Assembly (NCBI GenBank): GCA_023014365.1
Contig: JAEBUN010000010.1
Location: 620,001 to 684,000, forward strand
Origin: Lepiota brunneoincarnata
Lineage: Eukaryota > Basidiomycota > Agaricomycetes > Agaricales > Agaricaceae
Reading direction: 5' to 3'
Length of the DNA: 64,000 nt
In this document: positions 1 to 8,901 of the stretch, one piece after another
Layout of the letters: each line of letters starts with the position of its first letter
Numbering within the stretch: the first letter of the stretch is position 1
Position numbers and translations under genes: made by a program
The notes under the pieces: model-generated
Database searches by the model: none
Told to the model about the DNA's origin: nothing
The model's input: only the letters and a program-made list of their open reading frames with translations

Positions 1-450
1 TCCTGAACGCGCCACTTCATGCCCCAATTGACCCACCCCTTCCCTCGTCATCGCTATCAACATTGCCTAGATTCATTCCTCATTTTGTAATCTCACACTG
101 CACCATTCCTCTTATTACTACCACCGTTCGATGCGCATCTTTAAGGGCTTTCCAACGCCATATTGCACATCCTGGGAAACACTCTTTCAGTGAAGTAAAA
201 CATGTTTTCCTGGCTGATCACCATCCCCACAAAGATGTCTCTGTTCTGGGGCCATTTCTCAACGCCTTGGGATACAGTAACTTACATCTGGAAGGTCTCT
301 CCTGTGCCTTTCCAACAAGCCCACTCACGTCCGGTTGCGCCTGGCGGTTGTCTCGCAAATTGAGGATCTTTGTTGTCTCATCACTTTCCCTCCTTGCAGG
401 GCTTCTGGGCCCACTGCCTTGCTTCAACATGCTTGGGCTTATCTTTTTTA
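1..450. other. No gene recognised at left edge
   Basis: This stretch has open frames in several phases, but none has a recognisable domain, splice signals joining exons, or conserved motif. It lies next to a solo LTR inside a transposon-rich island, so it is probably relic sequence. The 5 bases at 446-450 (tttta) are the left target-site duplication of the neighbouring solo LTR. Confidence 0.5.
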
Positions 451-849
451 TGTTGGAAATAAAAACCAATTGTGAGTGTCATGGTGCACAGGGGGTCCAA
501 GCATTGACTGCTTGTCCCTATGATCACCCACCTCCCTGTGGTTTGGCTCCTGAGCATTTTATTTCTCTCATCCTCTATGTAAAAGGTAGCCAGCATGCCA
601 GGATAGTTATCTACTCATTCTATTGTTCTGGCTTTACTTTAAATACCATAGCAAGAATCCCCTGCAGTCTCAATTCTCACAGAATCACACATACAAGTTT
701 CTGAGGCTGTAAGTAGTCTTTATCACTTTCCTCTCATGACTATTACTTATGTTGTCTGTAGAACAATTACTTGTCTTCTAACAGGTATAGAATACATCAG
801 TTCTTGCATAGATGAGTTTCTGAGGCTAAGGATCACTCATATTCTAACA
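451..849 (-). repeat. Solo LTR of an old Copia-like element, minus orientation
   Basis: Read on the minus strand, this 399-bp unit starts TGTTAGAATA at 849 and ends CCAACA at 451. It is flanked by perfect 5-bp direct repeats, tttta at 446-450 and 850-854. It aligns over most of its length with the second solo LTR of the window (2499-2625 plus 7798-7941). Shared segments include CCTCAGAAACT, a TATTTAA-like stretch followed by a GGAACAATA segment, and the stretch around CTTGGACCCCC. This copy is about 120 bp longer because of an internal insertion or duplication. There is no internal coding region, so it is a solo LTR left by recombination between two LTRs. The family is inferred from its TGTTAG...CCAACA ends and 5-bp TSD. 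The divergence between the two copies implies old insertions. Confidence 0.85.
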
Positions 850-854
850 TTTTA

Positions 855-1271
855 CTCTTATTCACCCTTCCTACCCTTCTTTGGTTATTTGTACCTGTTT
901 TTTTCTTTTTTTGGAGGGGCTAATATATGTGTATGGAAAAGATGGTTACAAAACTGGACTTCTAGATGGAGGAGCAGAAGCAAAGGAATGGGAGCACAAG
1001 GAATGGAACTTTGATTAGTTTATTGCCAATATAAACACTTTTTATAACATAGTACAAAAAAGTTCAAGTTTGAACCTGTTTGAACCCTGAACTGAACCTT
1101 CTGAACTGAGTTCAGGAGGTTCAGTTCAGGTTCAGGTTCAGGTTCAGTAAATCTGAGTAGGTTCAGGTTCAGGTTCAGGCTGAGGGGGTGCCGAACTGAA
1201 CTGAACTGAACTTTGGCACCCCTAGTCGTTGGAGGGAATGGGTTAAGCAAAGGAAAGCCCAAGCTTGGGCC
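855..1271. repeat. TTCAGG/GTTCAG tandem and inverted repeat tract
   Basis: Between about 1068 and 1222 the sequence is dominated by degenerate TTCAGG and TGAAC units on both strands. TTCAGG arrays lie near 1125-1147 and 1160-1178, and a GAACT array near 1193-1212. The last array sits between GGGGTGCC and GGCACCCC, which form a short inverted repeat (about 1184-1222). On the minus strand the outer end reads TAGGGGTGCC, which resembles hAT-type terminal sequence, but I found no matching second terminus. Satellite-like subterminal DNA of a DNA transposon and a plain microsatellite are both possible. The rest of 855-1067 is AT-rich with nothing recognisable. Confidence 0.55.
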
Positions 1272-2328
1272 ATGGGCTTGTGGTCCAAGGACGAGATTGA
1301 ACAGCTCCAGTAAGTGCGGTCAGCTCAAACTGTTGATCGATCTAATACTGCATGCTGAACCAGACAACTCAACGAAGATAGAGGATTCGCTCCCTGGCGC
1401 AACAAATTGACTTACCCCCCCTCGGAACTCTTCGATTTCCTGGGACTCTCTGCGAGGTATTGCTTACATCCTGTCTACCTCCAGAAAACGTGTTCTGGGG
1501 ATCCAGAGAAAGATTTCAGGGAGATTCTCACACCCAAGAACCTCGTAGCGCATATAGATGCCCTTGCAGGCGCAATTGATCAGTCAAGACACCCAACCTT
1601 CCATATTCCACGAATTCTTCTTCGCTGAGCCTGCATTTCCAAATCCCCAAATGAAACCCAACTTCAAATATCATGTTCCTACACCATTTCTTCCCCGAGT
1701 TCTACTCGAAGCATTCCTTGCCCAGTTCAACACTGAACTACAGCAACTTGCCTCAAAGTTCAGGCCATTTCCACAAGTTTTTGCTGCCATCTACAAGCCC
1801 TTTGTGATTAATGCCCTGCAATTGTCTAAGGGCCCTTTACAGTGCTGCACCACCAATGAAGATTCAAACATATTTTCACTTGGCCCAGGTCTCTCATTGG
1901 TTTGAGATGTGTTGTTCACCAATGACACAGCACTTATTCCGAAGGACAACCACATATATATCCCTGCCAAATACTTCCCTTCCTTGGACACATTCATCAT
2001 CAGTGAAAACTTGAAGCAGGTTACCATGCTGCAGATGACAATCTCTGAGAAGCATGGTTTGGCAGAATTGGGTGTCAAACAAGTTGTGAGCCTGTTCCAA
2101 AGGTTGTCAAAGGGTACAACCATAGCTTTTCCACAATCCTGGTTGTCTATATTTGTGACACCTCATGAATATGGTGAAAATATAGCCAAGTCCAACAAAG
2201 TTCAGATGTCACTGAAGCACATAAACTTGGTTCTCAAGAAGCACAAAGACCTCCAGGACTTGGATATTAAAATTGGCTGGCTGCAGATTGAGATTGATTT
2301 TGACTTGGAAGATACATTACAGCAATAG
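1272..2328 (+). pseudogene. Broken CR-type (Crinkler-RHS) protein remnant
   Basis: This is a degenerate coding remnant. A first exon (about 1272-1309, MGLWSKDEIEQLQ) has a good GTAAGT donor. Removing a 54-nt intron to ACCAG near 1363 joins it in frame to ...RNKLTYPPSELFDFLGLSARYC. The frame then shifts near 1600. From 1558 to 2328 one frame is open except for a TGA at 1903-1905. The order resembles proteins of the CR (Crinkler-RHS) class: W-S-x-x-E-I, then G-x-SARxC in the NTPase-associated part, then a C-terminal block with IPAKYFPSLDTFII and TMLQMTISEKHG. That block is like their PD-(D/E)xK-type nuclease domain (Asp, then Gln-x-Thr). Family assignment comes from remembered motifs, not a search. 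One nonsense codon and at least one frameshift make it a pseudogene. Confidence 0.5.
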
Positions 2329-2625
2329 TGGACCACAGAATAGAGCTTAACATGGATTACCAGACTGAAGGGGCCCATGAGCAAGCACTGATAGCATCTG
2401 AGGCTAGTAGGAAGTGATAAAGGGAACCATGAGCACCTTGACATAAATTGTATATTTGTAAAATGCAGTGAATTTCATAGTGATATTTGTGATATTATTG
2501 TTAGAATACAAGTGTTCGTTAGCCTCAGAAACTCGTATGCGCGAGAACTGAGGCTGCCAGTGATTTGAGCTACGTTATTTAAGGTAAATACGGAACAATA
2601 AAAGAGCGAGTAATTGTCCTGGTAT

Positions 2626-2979
2626 TGTTGGTGAGACGCAGTGTCGGCGAGACACAGTGACTTCGGTCACTTCCGTTTTCGGACTAAACAAAAGCAGAGT
2701 CGCTCTGCACACACACCGGCACACACACTTATTTCATATTCTGTGTGCCGGTGTTCCGTTTTTTACAACTATACAGTTCTTGTCCTCAATGTATAAAAAA
2801 GAATTAGCTTACCAACACACCTCAGCGGTTCGCGAAACGAGCGTGACGCTGAGGTGAGTAGTTTACACTAGCTAGAAAAACTAGCCTCACTAAACCTACT
2901 ACAGTACGTCTACCAATAGGTACGAAAATATATTTAGTGGTTCGCGAAACGAGCGTGACGCTGAGTACGTCTACCAATA
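2626..2979 (+). repeat. 5' LTR of the Copia element
   Basis: It begins TGTTGG and ends CCAATA, so the outer dinucleotides are TG...TA rather than the usual TG...CA. The 3' LTR has the same ending. Inside are two near-identical direct repeats. The block TACGTCTACCAATAGGT occurs at about 2905 and again at the LTR end. The block GGTTCGCGAAACGAGCGTGACGCTGAG-like (27 bases) occurs near 2825 and 2939. The first copy of the latter sits in an inverted repeat (CTCAGCG...CGCTGAG) that could fold in RNA. Confidence 0.95.
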
Positions 2980-2993
2980 GGTTATGGGCCCTG
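2980..2993 (+). other. Primer-binding site, half-tRNA-iMet type
   Basis: The bases right after the 5' LTR read ggttatgggccctg. This is complementary to the anticodon stem-loop region of eukaryotic initiator methionine tRNA, not to its 3' end. The same primer-site sequence is known from Drosophila copia, which primes from a cleaved initiator tRNA. The assignment rests on the match over about 12 of 14 positions. Confidence 0.8.
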
Positions 2994-3127
2994 AAAGACA
3001 CAACTAACTTTATATTGAACCACACTATCCTTACCACGAACACATCACATTACTGAACAAAACACATCCGACTACATAAAACACACTCACACTTGGGGAA
3101 CACATATACGCCTCACAGACATAAAAG

Positions 3128-6100
3128 ATGACAAAGTCCAGACCACCAACTTTCTCTGAGGGGGACAAATTCGATGGATCAAACTGGATTTCCTGGAAAA
3201 ACATGATCATAATCGCAGCCGAGGTTCAGGGCGTGATGGGATACCTCACTGGGTCGATCATCAACCCAACTACCACTACGACCCCCACAGTTATAGTAAC
3301 CCCACCTACTACTACGGGTACTCCAAATCCAGCCATAGCCCCCATAATCCAACCAACAACACCCGTAACAGCAGACACCCCCTGGGACTCAACTACCCCA
3401 ATGGCTAGTGAGTGGAAGACTCGAAATGCATGGACCAAAGGCCTTCTGCTCTACAATATCCGCAATCCTATCGGTATGGGTGCCAACATCACAGGGAGCG
3501 CAGCTGAAGCCTGGAAATCCCTTGTTGATCTGTACGACAAAACATCTGAGCTATCGTTACTACATGCGGAAGAAGAGCTACGAAACTTACGTTACCGGGA
3601 CGGGGATAATTTCCCAAACCATATCGCTCTTTTACGAACATTCTGGCAAAATGTGAATGCAATGGGTGGTAACATCACTGATACCGCTTTCCGATCCATC
3701 ATACTTGGTTCATTACCACGATCCTGGGACCCAGTGGTAGCTACACTGTACACCACTACATCGTCTGTCGAAGCGATTGCCAGGTTAAACACGCACTGGG
3801 CCAGGATTAGTCGTGATAAACCACACCACAGCACCAACTCACCCACAGCACTCCAAACCAACACCCCACGTAACCGACAAAACCTTGTCTGTACCAACCC
3901 CAACTGCCGCCGGATTGGGCATACAATTGATGACTGCTATTGGCCAGGTGGTGGGAAACCTGGGCAATTTCCTGCAAATTTTGGACGTCGTAGGATCCAG
4001 GGCCAGACCACAAACCAACAACCCCGTGTTAATCAATTACCCCCCAGTCAACCAACCCAACAACCACGATCGTTTCACACTACAACCAACGAACCAAACA
4101 ATGAAGTACCGGTTCACACACCCAAGGATGTGGTCATTCTCATGACTGAGGTGATGCGCGATCAAAAGGACTTTGAGACAGTCCCTACCGTGATTGATTC
4201 AGGAGCAACAGACCATTGTTTTGTCCAGAGGGAGGACTTCATTGAGTACAACGAGTTCGAACACCCATACTTTGGAGGTGCCGCTGATAAGGACGCAAGT
4301 TTTCCTGTCGTGGGGAGTGGAACGGTTAGGATGATTGTTACAGCTGAGGGAAGGATGATTGACCTCACATTACGCAACGTGTTACACACACCCACTTTAC
4401 GCTCCAACCTGATCTCAATCCCACAAATCTGCACACGTGGACTATTTGCTACTTTTGGACCTGAGAGTGTAGAGCTCTACTTCGGGGATGGGAGACTTGC
4501 AGTACGGGGAGAGCTGAGGGGTGGACTATACATTGTGGATGTGGTTGAGCCCCCACAGGCACTGGTAGCTAGGTCGAGGAACAAGCCAGTCAGTTTTGAT
4601 GTGTGGCACAGACGGATGGGCCATGTTGGAGTTAGCTCCCTACGGAACATGGCACAGAAGAAACTCGTCGACGGTTTGGTTATACTTGGCCAGCTTGAGA
4701 TGGATGGTACCTGTGAAGACTGTATTTTCGGTAAATCGCATGCGAAACCTTATGACGAAGAGGTCACACACGAATCGGGGTTGCTGGAGCGCATACATGT
4801 AGACTTGTGGGGACTGTCCCCAACCAGATCTGCTGGAGGTTCCCGTTATTTCATGCTTTTGATGGATGGCACATCCTCGTTTCGTACAGTCGAGTTCCTG
4901 GCCGAAAAGTCAGCAGAGAGTACTTTGAACGTCTTCAGGTCTTTCCATGCAGAGGCAGAGAGACAGACCGGGCATAAGCTGAAGGTGGTACGATGTGATC
5001 GGGGACGTGAGTGGAACAACAAACTGTGGGAGGACTATACCCGGAGCGCTGGGATAAGGATGGAATTCACTACGGCATATGCACATCAGCAGAACGGTGC
5101 AGCAGAAAGGAGCATGTGTACTATTCTGGACTCAGCAAGATCCATGCTCGTCGAGTCTGGACTACCTGCAAAATACTGGCCTGAAGCTATCTGTACTACA
5201 GTCTACGTCCGAAATCTCATTCCTTCCAGGAGACACCCTGATATTGTTCCTGCTGAGCTCTGGTTTGGGAAGCGGCAGGATGTCACTCACCTCCGACCGT
5301 TTGGTGCTACAGCCTACGCAAACATACCCATTGAGCTGAATAACTCGAAACTGGCCCCTAGAGCAACCCGACTGGTGTTGATTGGATACTTCGGACGGGG
5401 GAGCTACAAGTTACTTGACCGTGCATCTGGCTCTGTATATAGTGGGCGGAACGTCACCTTTGATGAGGGCTTGACAAATTTCACAAGAGGCCCCCGACGT
5501 ATGGAGTGGGGGGAGGATGAGGACCCCTTGCCGACAGAGGCACTGGATGAACGAACACCCAGGACTAATGATGGTGCACATGCCGTGGATACTACCCCTG
5601 ATGGCAGCATGTCCTCTGAAGAGGAGGTAACGCAGTTGGTGACAGGGGATGAGTTGGTGAGTGCCGAGGCTGGGGGAGTGGCCCAGGTAGCCCCTCCAGC
5701 TCCACGCCGCTCACTTCGTGGAACACGGCCATCAAGGCATATGATCGAGTCTCAGGAGTACTTGGCTCGCGAGGGCGAGATACCAGGTGCTTTTGCAGCC
5801 TTTATGGGGGGGGTCAGGGTGCCTCAGAATTTCCGTGAGGCGATGGAGGAGCCGGAAGTGTGGATGGGCCCTATGATGGATGAGATAGGAGTGATGAAGG
5901 CACGTGGGGTGTACACTTTAGTCGACAGGCCAGTGGGACGGAATGTGGTTGCATCCAAATGGGTTTTTGCCCCGAAATTCGATGGTGATGGACGCTTGAC
6001 GAGGAGGAAGGCACGGATCGTCGCAAAGGGCTTCACACAAGTTCAGGGGGTTGATTTTGATGACACCTATGCAGCCACGGCCCGGCTGGAGTCCTTCTGC

Positions 6101-7399
6101 CTTGTTATTGCATTGTCAGCCTCTCGCAACCTGGTGTTATGGCAGCTGGATTTCGTGGCGGCGTACCTGAATAGCGACATTGGGTTTGACATTTACATGG
6201 AACAACCAGCGGGTTTTAGTGAGGGGGGAGGTGGTAAGGTGTGGCGACTCAATAAAACCCTGTATGGTACAATGCAGGGAGCGCATGACTGGTTTAAAAC
6301 ACTTGGCAAAACTTACAGGTCGCTTGGATATCACCAGTCCCGTGCCGAACCAACAGTCCGATCGAGGAAGAGAGAGGATGGGCGACACACTATCAGCGTG
6401 ACATACACGGATGACACCATGGGGGTTTCAACATCTAAAGAAGAGGCAGAGATGGCAAAATGTGAGCTAGGGGAGGAGTATGAGGTGAAGGTCATGGAAT
6501 CGGTGGACCACATGCTTGGTATCAAAGTAGAGGAAACCAGCGGCGGGATCAGACTATCCCAGCGGGCGTACGCAGAAAGGGTGTTGGAGAAATTTGGCAT
6601 GTTGAGGTGTAAGGCCAAATCGGTCCCATTACCAATGGGGATCACGCTATCAAAGGACGACTGCCCATCAACTGAGGAAGAAATTGAGGAGATGAGAAAC
6701 ATACCGTATCGAGAGGCTCTAGGATCCCTGATGTGGCTCCAAGTGGGAACCCGACCCGACCTATCATATACTGTCAACCTCCTGTCTCGATATGCACAGA
6801 ATCCAGGGAGGGCACACTGGGAGGCAATGAAGCATGCCCTCGCATACGTGAAGGGGACGCTGGACTACGCAATAACTTACCATCGAGGAGCCAGCCTACA
6901 ACCGATTGGATACGTTGACTCTGATTTTGCCGGTGACAGGGATACGAGGCGATCTACCGAAGGACACGTATTTTTCGTAGGGGGAGGACCCGTGTCATGG
7001 ATGACCAAACGACAAGAGTCAGTGGCCACGTCAACCACCGAAGCTGAGTACATGGCCGTTTCACGTGCGGTTCAACAGGCAATGTGGCTCTCGGATTTCT
7101 TTGATGAGATCGCACTGCCACAAAAGCGTCCGGTCAACATTAACATTGACAATAATGGCGCGATTGACCTTACGAAGACTTACCGAGGCCACAAACGGAC
7201 AAAACACATCTCAGTCCGATATCACTTTGTGAAGGAGAAGGCAGACGAGGGGGAGTTTCGACCGACATATATCCCTGGTGACAACAATATTGCTGACTTG
7301 TTAACTAAAGCCCTGCCACGAGACGCAACGAGACGACATGCCAGGAGTATGGGATTGATAGAGGATCGAGAGGAAGCTCAGGAGGATGAGGAGAACTAA
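3128..7399 (+). CDS. Copia Gag-Pol polyprotein
   Basis: This single frame of 1423 aa is intact from ATG to TAA. Gag (residues about 1-240) has the FDGSNWISWK start and a long amphipathic core. A zinc knuckle at about 254-269 has the spacing C-x4-C-x4-H-x4-C (CTNPNCRRIGHTIDDC). The protease active site is DSGATDH at about 356. The integrase follows, with an HHCC zinc motif (WHRRMGH...CEDC, from about 493) and DDE residues in HVDLWG, CDRGREW and QNGAAER. Reverse transcriptase covers about 920-1160, with LDFVAAYLN and a YTDD catalytic box. RNase H starts at about 1262 (YVDSDFAG) and includes STTEAEYMA. All catalytic residues I can name are present, so it could encode a working element. The start at 3128 is the first ATG after the primer site and leaves a 134-nt leader. 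Confidence 0.97.
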   Translation: MTKSRPPTFSEGDKFDGSNWISWKNMIIIAAEVQGVMGYLTGSIINPTTTTTPTVIVTPPTTTGTPNPAIAPIIQPTTPVTADTPWDSTTPMASEWKTRNAWTKGLLLYNIRNPIGMGANITGSAAEAWKSLVDLYDKTSELSLLHAEEELRNLRYRDGDNFPNHIALLRTFWQNVNAMGGNITDTAFRSIILGSLPRSWDPVVATLYTTTSSVEAIARLNTHWARISRDKPHHSTNSPTALQTNTPRNRQNLVCTNPNCRRIGHTIDDCYWPGGGKPGQFPANFGRRRIQGQTTNQQPRVNQLPPSQPTQQPRSFHTTTNEPNNEVPVHTPKDVVILMTEVMRDQKDFETVPTVIDSGATDHCFVQREDFIEYNEFEHPYFGGAADKDASFPVVGSGTVRMIVTAEGRMIDLTLRNVLHTPTLRSNLISIPQICTRGLFATFGPESVELYFGDGRLAVRGELRGGLYIVDVVEPPQALVARSRNKPVSFDVWHRRMGHVGVSSLRNMAQKKLVDGLVILGQLEMDGTCEDCIFGKSHAKPYDEEVTHESGLLERIHVDLWGLSPTRSAGGSRYFMLLMDGTSSFRTVEFLAEKSAESTLNVFRSFHAEAERQTGHKLKVVRCDRGREWNNKLWEDYTRSAGIRMEFTTAYAHQQNGAAERSMCTILDSARSMLVESGLPAKYWPEAICTTVYVRNLIPSRRHPDIVPAELWFGKRQDVTHLRPFGATAYANIPIELNNSKLAPRATRLVLIGYFGRGSYKLLDRASGSVYSGRNVTFDEGLTNFTRGPRRMEWGEDEDPLPTEALDERTPRTNDGAHAVDTTPDGSMSSEEEVTQLVTGDELVSAEAGGVAQVAPPAPRRSLRGTRPSRHMIESQEYLAREGEIPGAFAAFMGGVRVPQNFREAMEEPEVWMGPMMDEIGVMKARGVYTLVDRPVGRNVVASKWVFAPKFDGDGRLTRRKARIVAKGFTQVQGVDFDDTYAATARLESFCLVIALSASRNLVLWQLDFVAAYLNSDIGFDIYMEQPAGFSEGGGGKVWRLNKTLYGTMQGAHDWFKTLGKTYRSLGYHQSRAEPTVRSRKREDGRHTISVTYTDDTMGVSTSKEEAEMAKCELGEEYEVKVMESVDHMLGIKVEETSGGIRLSQRAYAERVLEKFGMLRCKAKSVPLPMGITLSKDDCPSTEEEIEEMRNIPYREALGSLMWLQVGTRPDLSYTVNLLSRYAQNPGRAHWEAMKHALAYVKGTLDYAITYHRGASLQPIGYVDSDFAGDRDTRRSTEGHVFFVGGGPVSWMTKRQESVATSTTEAEYMAVSRAVQQAMWLSDFFDEIALPQKRPVNINIDNNGAIDLTKTYRGHKRTKHISVRYHFVKEKADEGEFRPTYIPGDNNIADLLTKALPRDATRRHARSMGLIEDREEAQEDEEN

Positions 7400-7430
7400 G
7401 GAGACCGGCTCTCTCGCCGTATGCTGCGCC

Positions 7431-7438
7431 TGGGGGAG
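7431..7438 (+). other. Polypurine tract
   Basis: The sequence tgggggag abuts the TGTTGG start of the 3' LTR exactly. This is where a plus-strand primer for reverse transcription should lie. Confidence 0.8.
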
Positions 7439-7792
7439 TGTTGGTGAGACGCAGTGTCGGCGAGACACAGTGACTTCGGTCACTTCCGTTTTCGGACTAA
7501 ACAAAAGCAGAGTCGCTCTGCACACACACCGGCACACACACTTATTTCATATTCTGTGTGCCGGTGTTCCGTTTTTTACAACTATACAGTTCTTGTCCTC
7601 AATGTATAAAAAAGAATTAGCTTACCAACACACCTCAGCGGTTCGCGAAACGAGCGTGACGCTGAGGTGAGTAGTTTACACTAGCTAGAAAAACTAGCCT
7701 CACTAAACCTACTACAGTACGTCTACCAATAGGTACGAAAATATATTTAGCGGTTCGTGAAACGAGCGTGACGCTGAGTACGTCTACCAATA
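7439..7792 (+). repeat. 3' LTR of the Copia element
   Basis: It has the same length as the 5' LTR and differs at two positions, 7751 and 7758. It ends CCAATA and is followed directly by the ggtat target duplication at 7793-7797. Confidence 0.95.
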
Positions 7793-7946
7793 GGTATTCT
7801 AGCTACTGTTTACATAGGGATCGAGAGAGAAAAAGGAAGAAAAAAGATCGGGAGCCGAAACACTGGAAAGTGGGTCCAAGTAGTCAACACTTGGACCCCC
7901 CAGCATTCCGTGAAACTCGCGACAAGTTTGCATTTCCAATAATTAT

Positions 7947-8901
7947 TACATGCCTAAATGACATTGATATTTCATATCCAATCATCCCAACAAGATCTTT
8001 GCTGATTACTCTCCATCTTTGACATCCTACTTGATATGATTTGGGTCTCTGATAAGTTTTACAATGTCAGCCATGTTTGATCCAGACAAGCAAATTTAGC
8101 TATCAATTTCCAAGAATTTAATACACACATGTACACCCAGCCATGGCAAAGTATGGCAGAAAAACACATCAATCACTCTCAGAACATTGTCCACATGTTC
8201 CAGATATAGAAGAATGTTCTGCCCTCAAGGTGTGCTAATTCAGTCCAGGCCATCACGTCCTGCCCCTTCGCATGTTGCAGAGAACTGCAACCATGTACCC
8301 TTGTGCCTAGGTCAGACGGGCGGCTAGTAAATCTCTCTCTCACCACTGCGTGGATTCTGTATACCCCTGCTGCTTTCCCAGTCTGCTGCGGAATTAAAGT
8401 AGATATCCATGTGAGTGAGGTCTCGGAACATCCGGTGTGCAAAGGAGGTTTGGACATGTCGCTGAAAGGAGGCTAGGTCTTTCGTTGATGATTGGCGTCG
8501 GCCGCGAAAGGTTCGATAGAAATTTTCGAACTGGAGTTCGTCATCAAGGCTCACATGTTGATAAAAAGTTCTTCTGGTGGACCGGCCACTGACCCTTTTT
8601 GGCTTTAACTGTAGCCGCCCGTTCCCTTAAAATAGCCCACTCTTCAATTAACTTAGACCGTTGATGGCTGCGTGTACTCGACCTCTGACGCCAGGAGCAT
8701 GCATGCATTCATCCAGGGCTAAGATACTTGAATTAAAAAACGACCAAGGTCCGTTGACTTGTACGGTACGTTGAGAAAAGTGCTGCGCCTTGCGCAGGAG
8801 GATTGTTATCAGCCACATGAAAGTCGTCTACGAACACGAAGGGTATATAATAAAAATTGCAACCTCATCCACCCAATTTTTCATTAAATTAAAATATCTA
8901 T
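7947..8901. other. Intergenic, possible gene fragment on minus strand
   Basis: No complete gene was found here. On the minus strand 8324-8554 reads as a 76-residue protein-like segment (starting MSLDDELQFENFYRTF), and 8179-8457 is open in another frame. I could not join them or link them to a family. They may be a decayed gene next to the transposon island. Confidence 0.35.

Larger units (their letters stand above)
2626..7792 (+). mobile_element. Complete Ty1/Copia LTR retrotransposon
   Basis: The element is 5167 bp. It has two 354-bp LTRs (2626-2979 and 7439-7792) that differ at only two positions by eye (T2938/C7751 and C2945/T7758). It has a 14-base primer site, one uninterrupted gag-pol frame, and a purine tract just before the 3' LTR. 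The 5-bp target duplication ggtat lies at 2621-2625 and 7793-7797. Near-identical LTRs and an intact polyprotein indicate a recent and potentially active insertion. Pol order is protease, integrase, reverse transcriptase, RNase H, which defines the Copia superfamily. Confidence 0.97.
2499..7941 (+). repeat. Solo LTR split by the Copia insertion
   Basis: The left part, 2499-2625, begins TGTTAG. The right part, 7798-7941, ends CCAATA. Removing the Copia element and one copy of its duplicated target (ggtat) restores a 271-bp LTR. It is flanked by perfect attat duplications at 2494-2498 and 7942-7946. The restored unit aligns with the minus-strand solo LTR at 451-849 on both sides of the insertion point, which confirms the nesting. 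A promoter-like TATTTAAGG near 2576 and an AATAAAA near 2597 are consistent with LTR promoter and polyadenylation signals. No internal region of the old element remains. Confidence 0.85.

Noticed and set aside
63..704. 213-codon plus-strand ORF at the left edge
   Set aside because: It runs across the boundary of the minus-strand solo LTR and its TSD, which a real gene would not do, and it has no domain.
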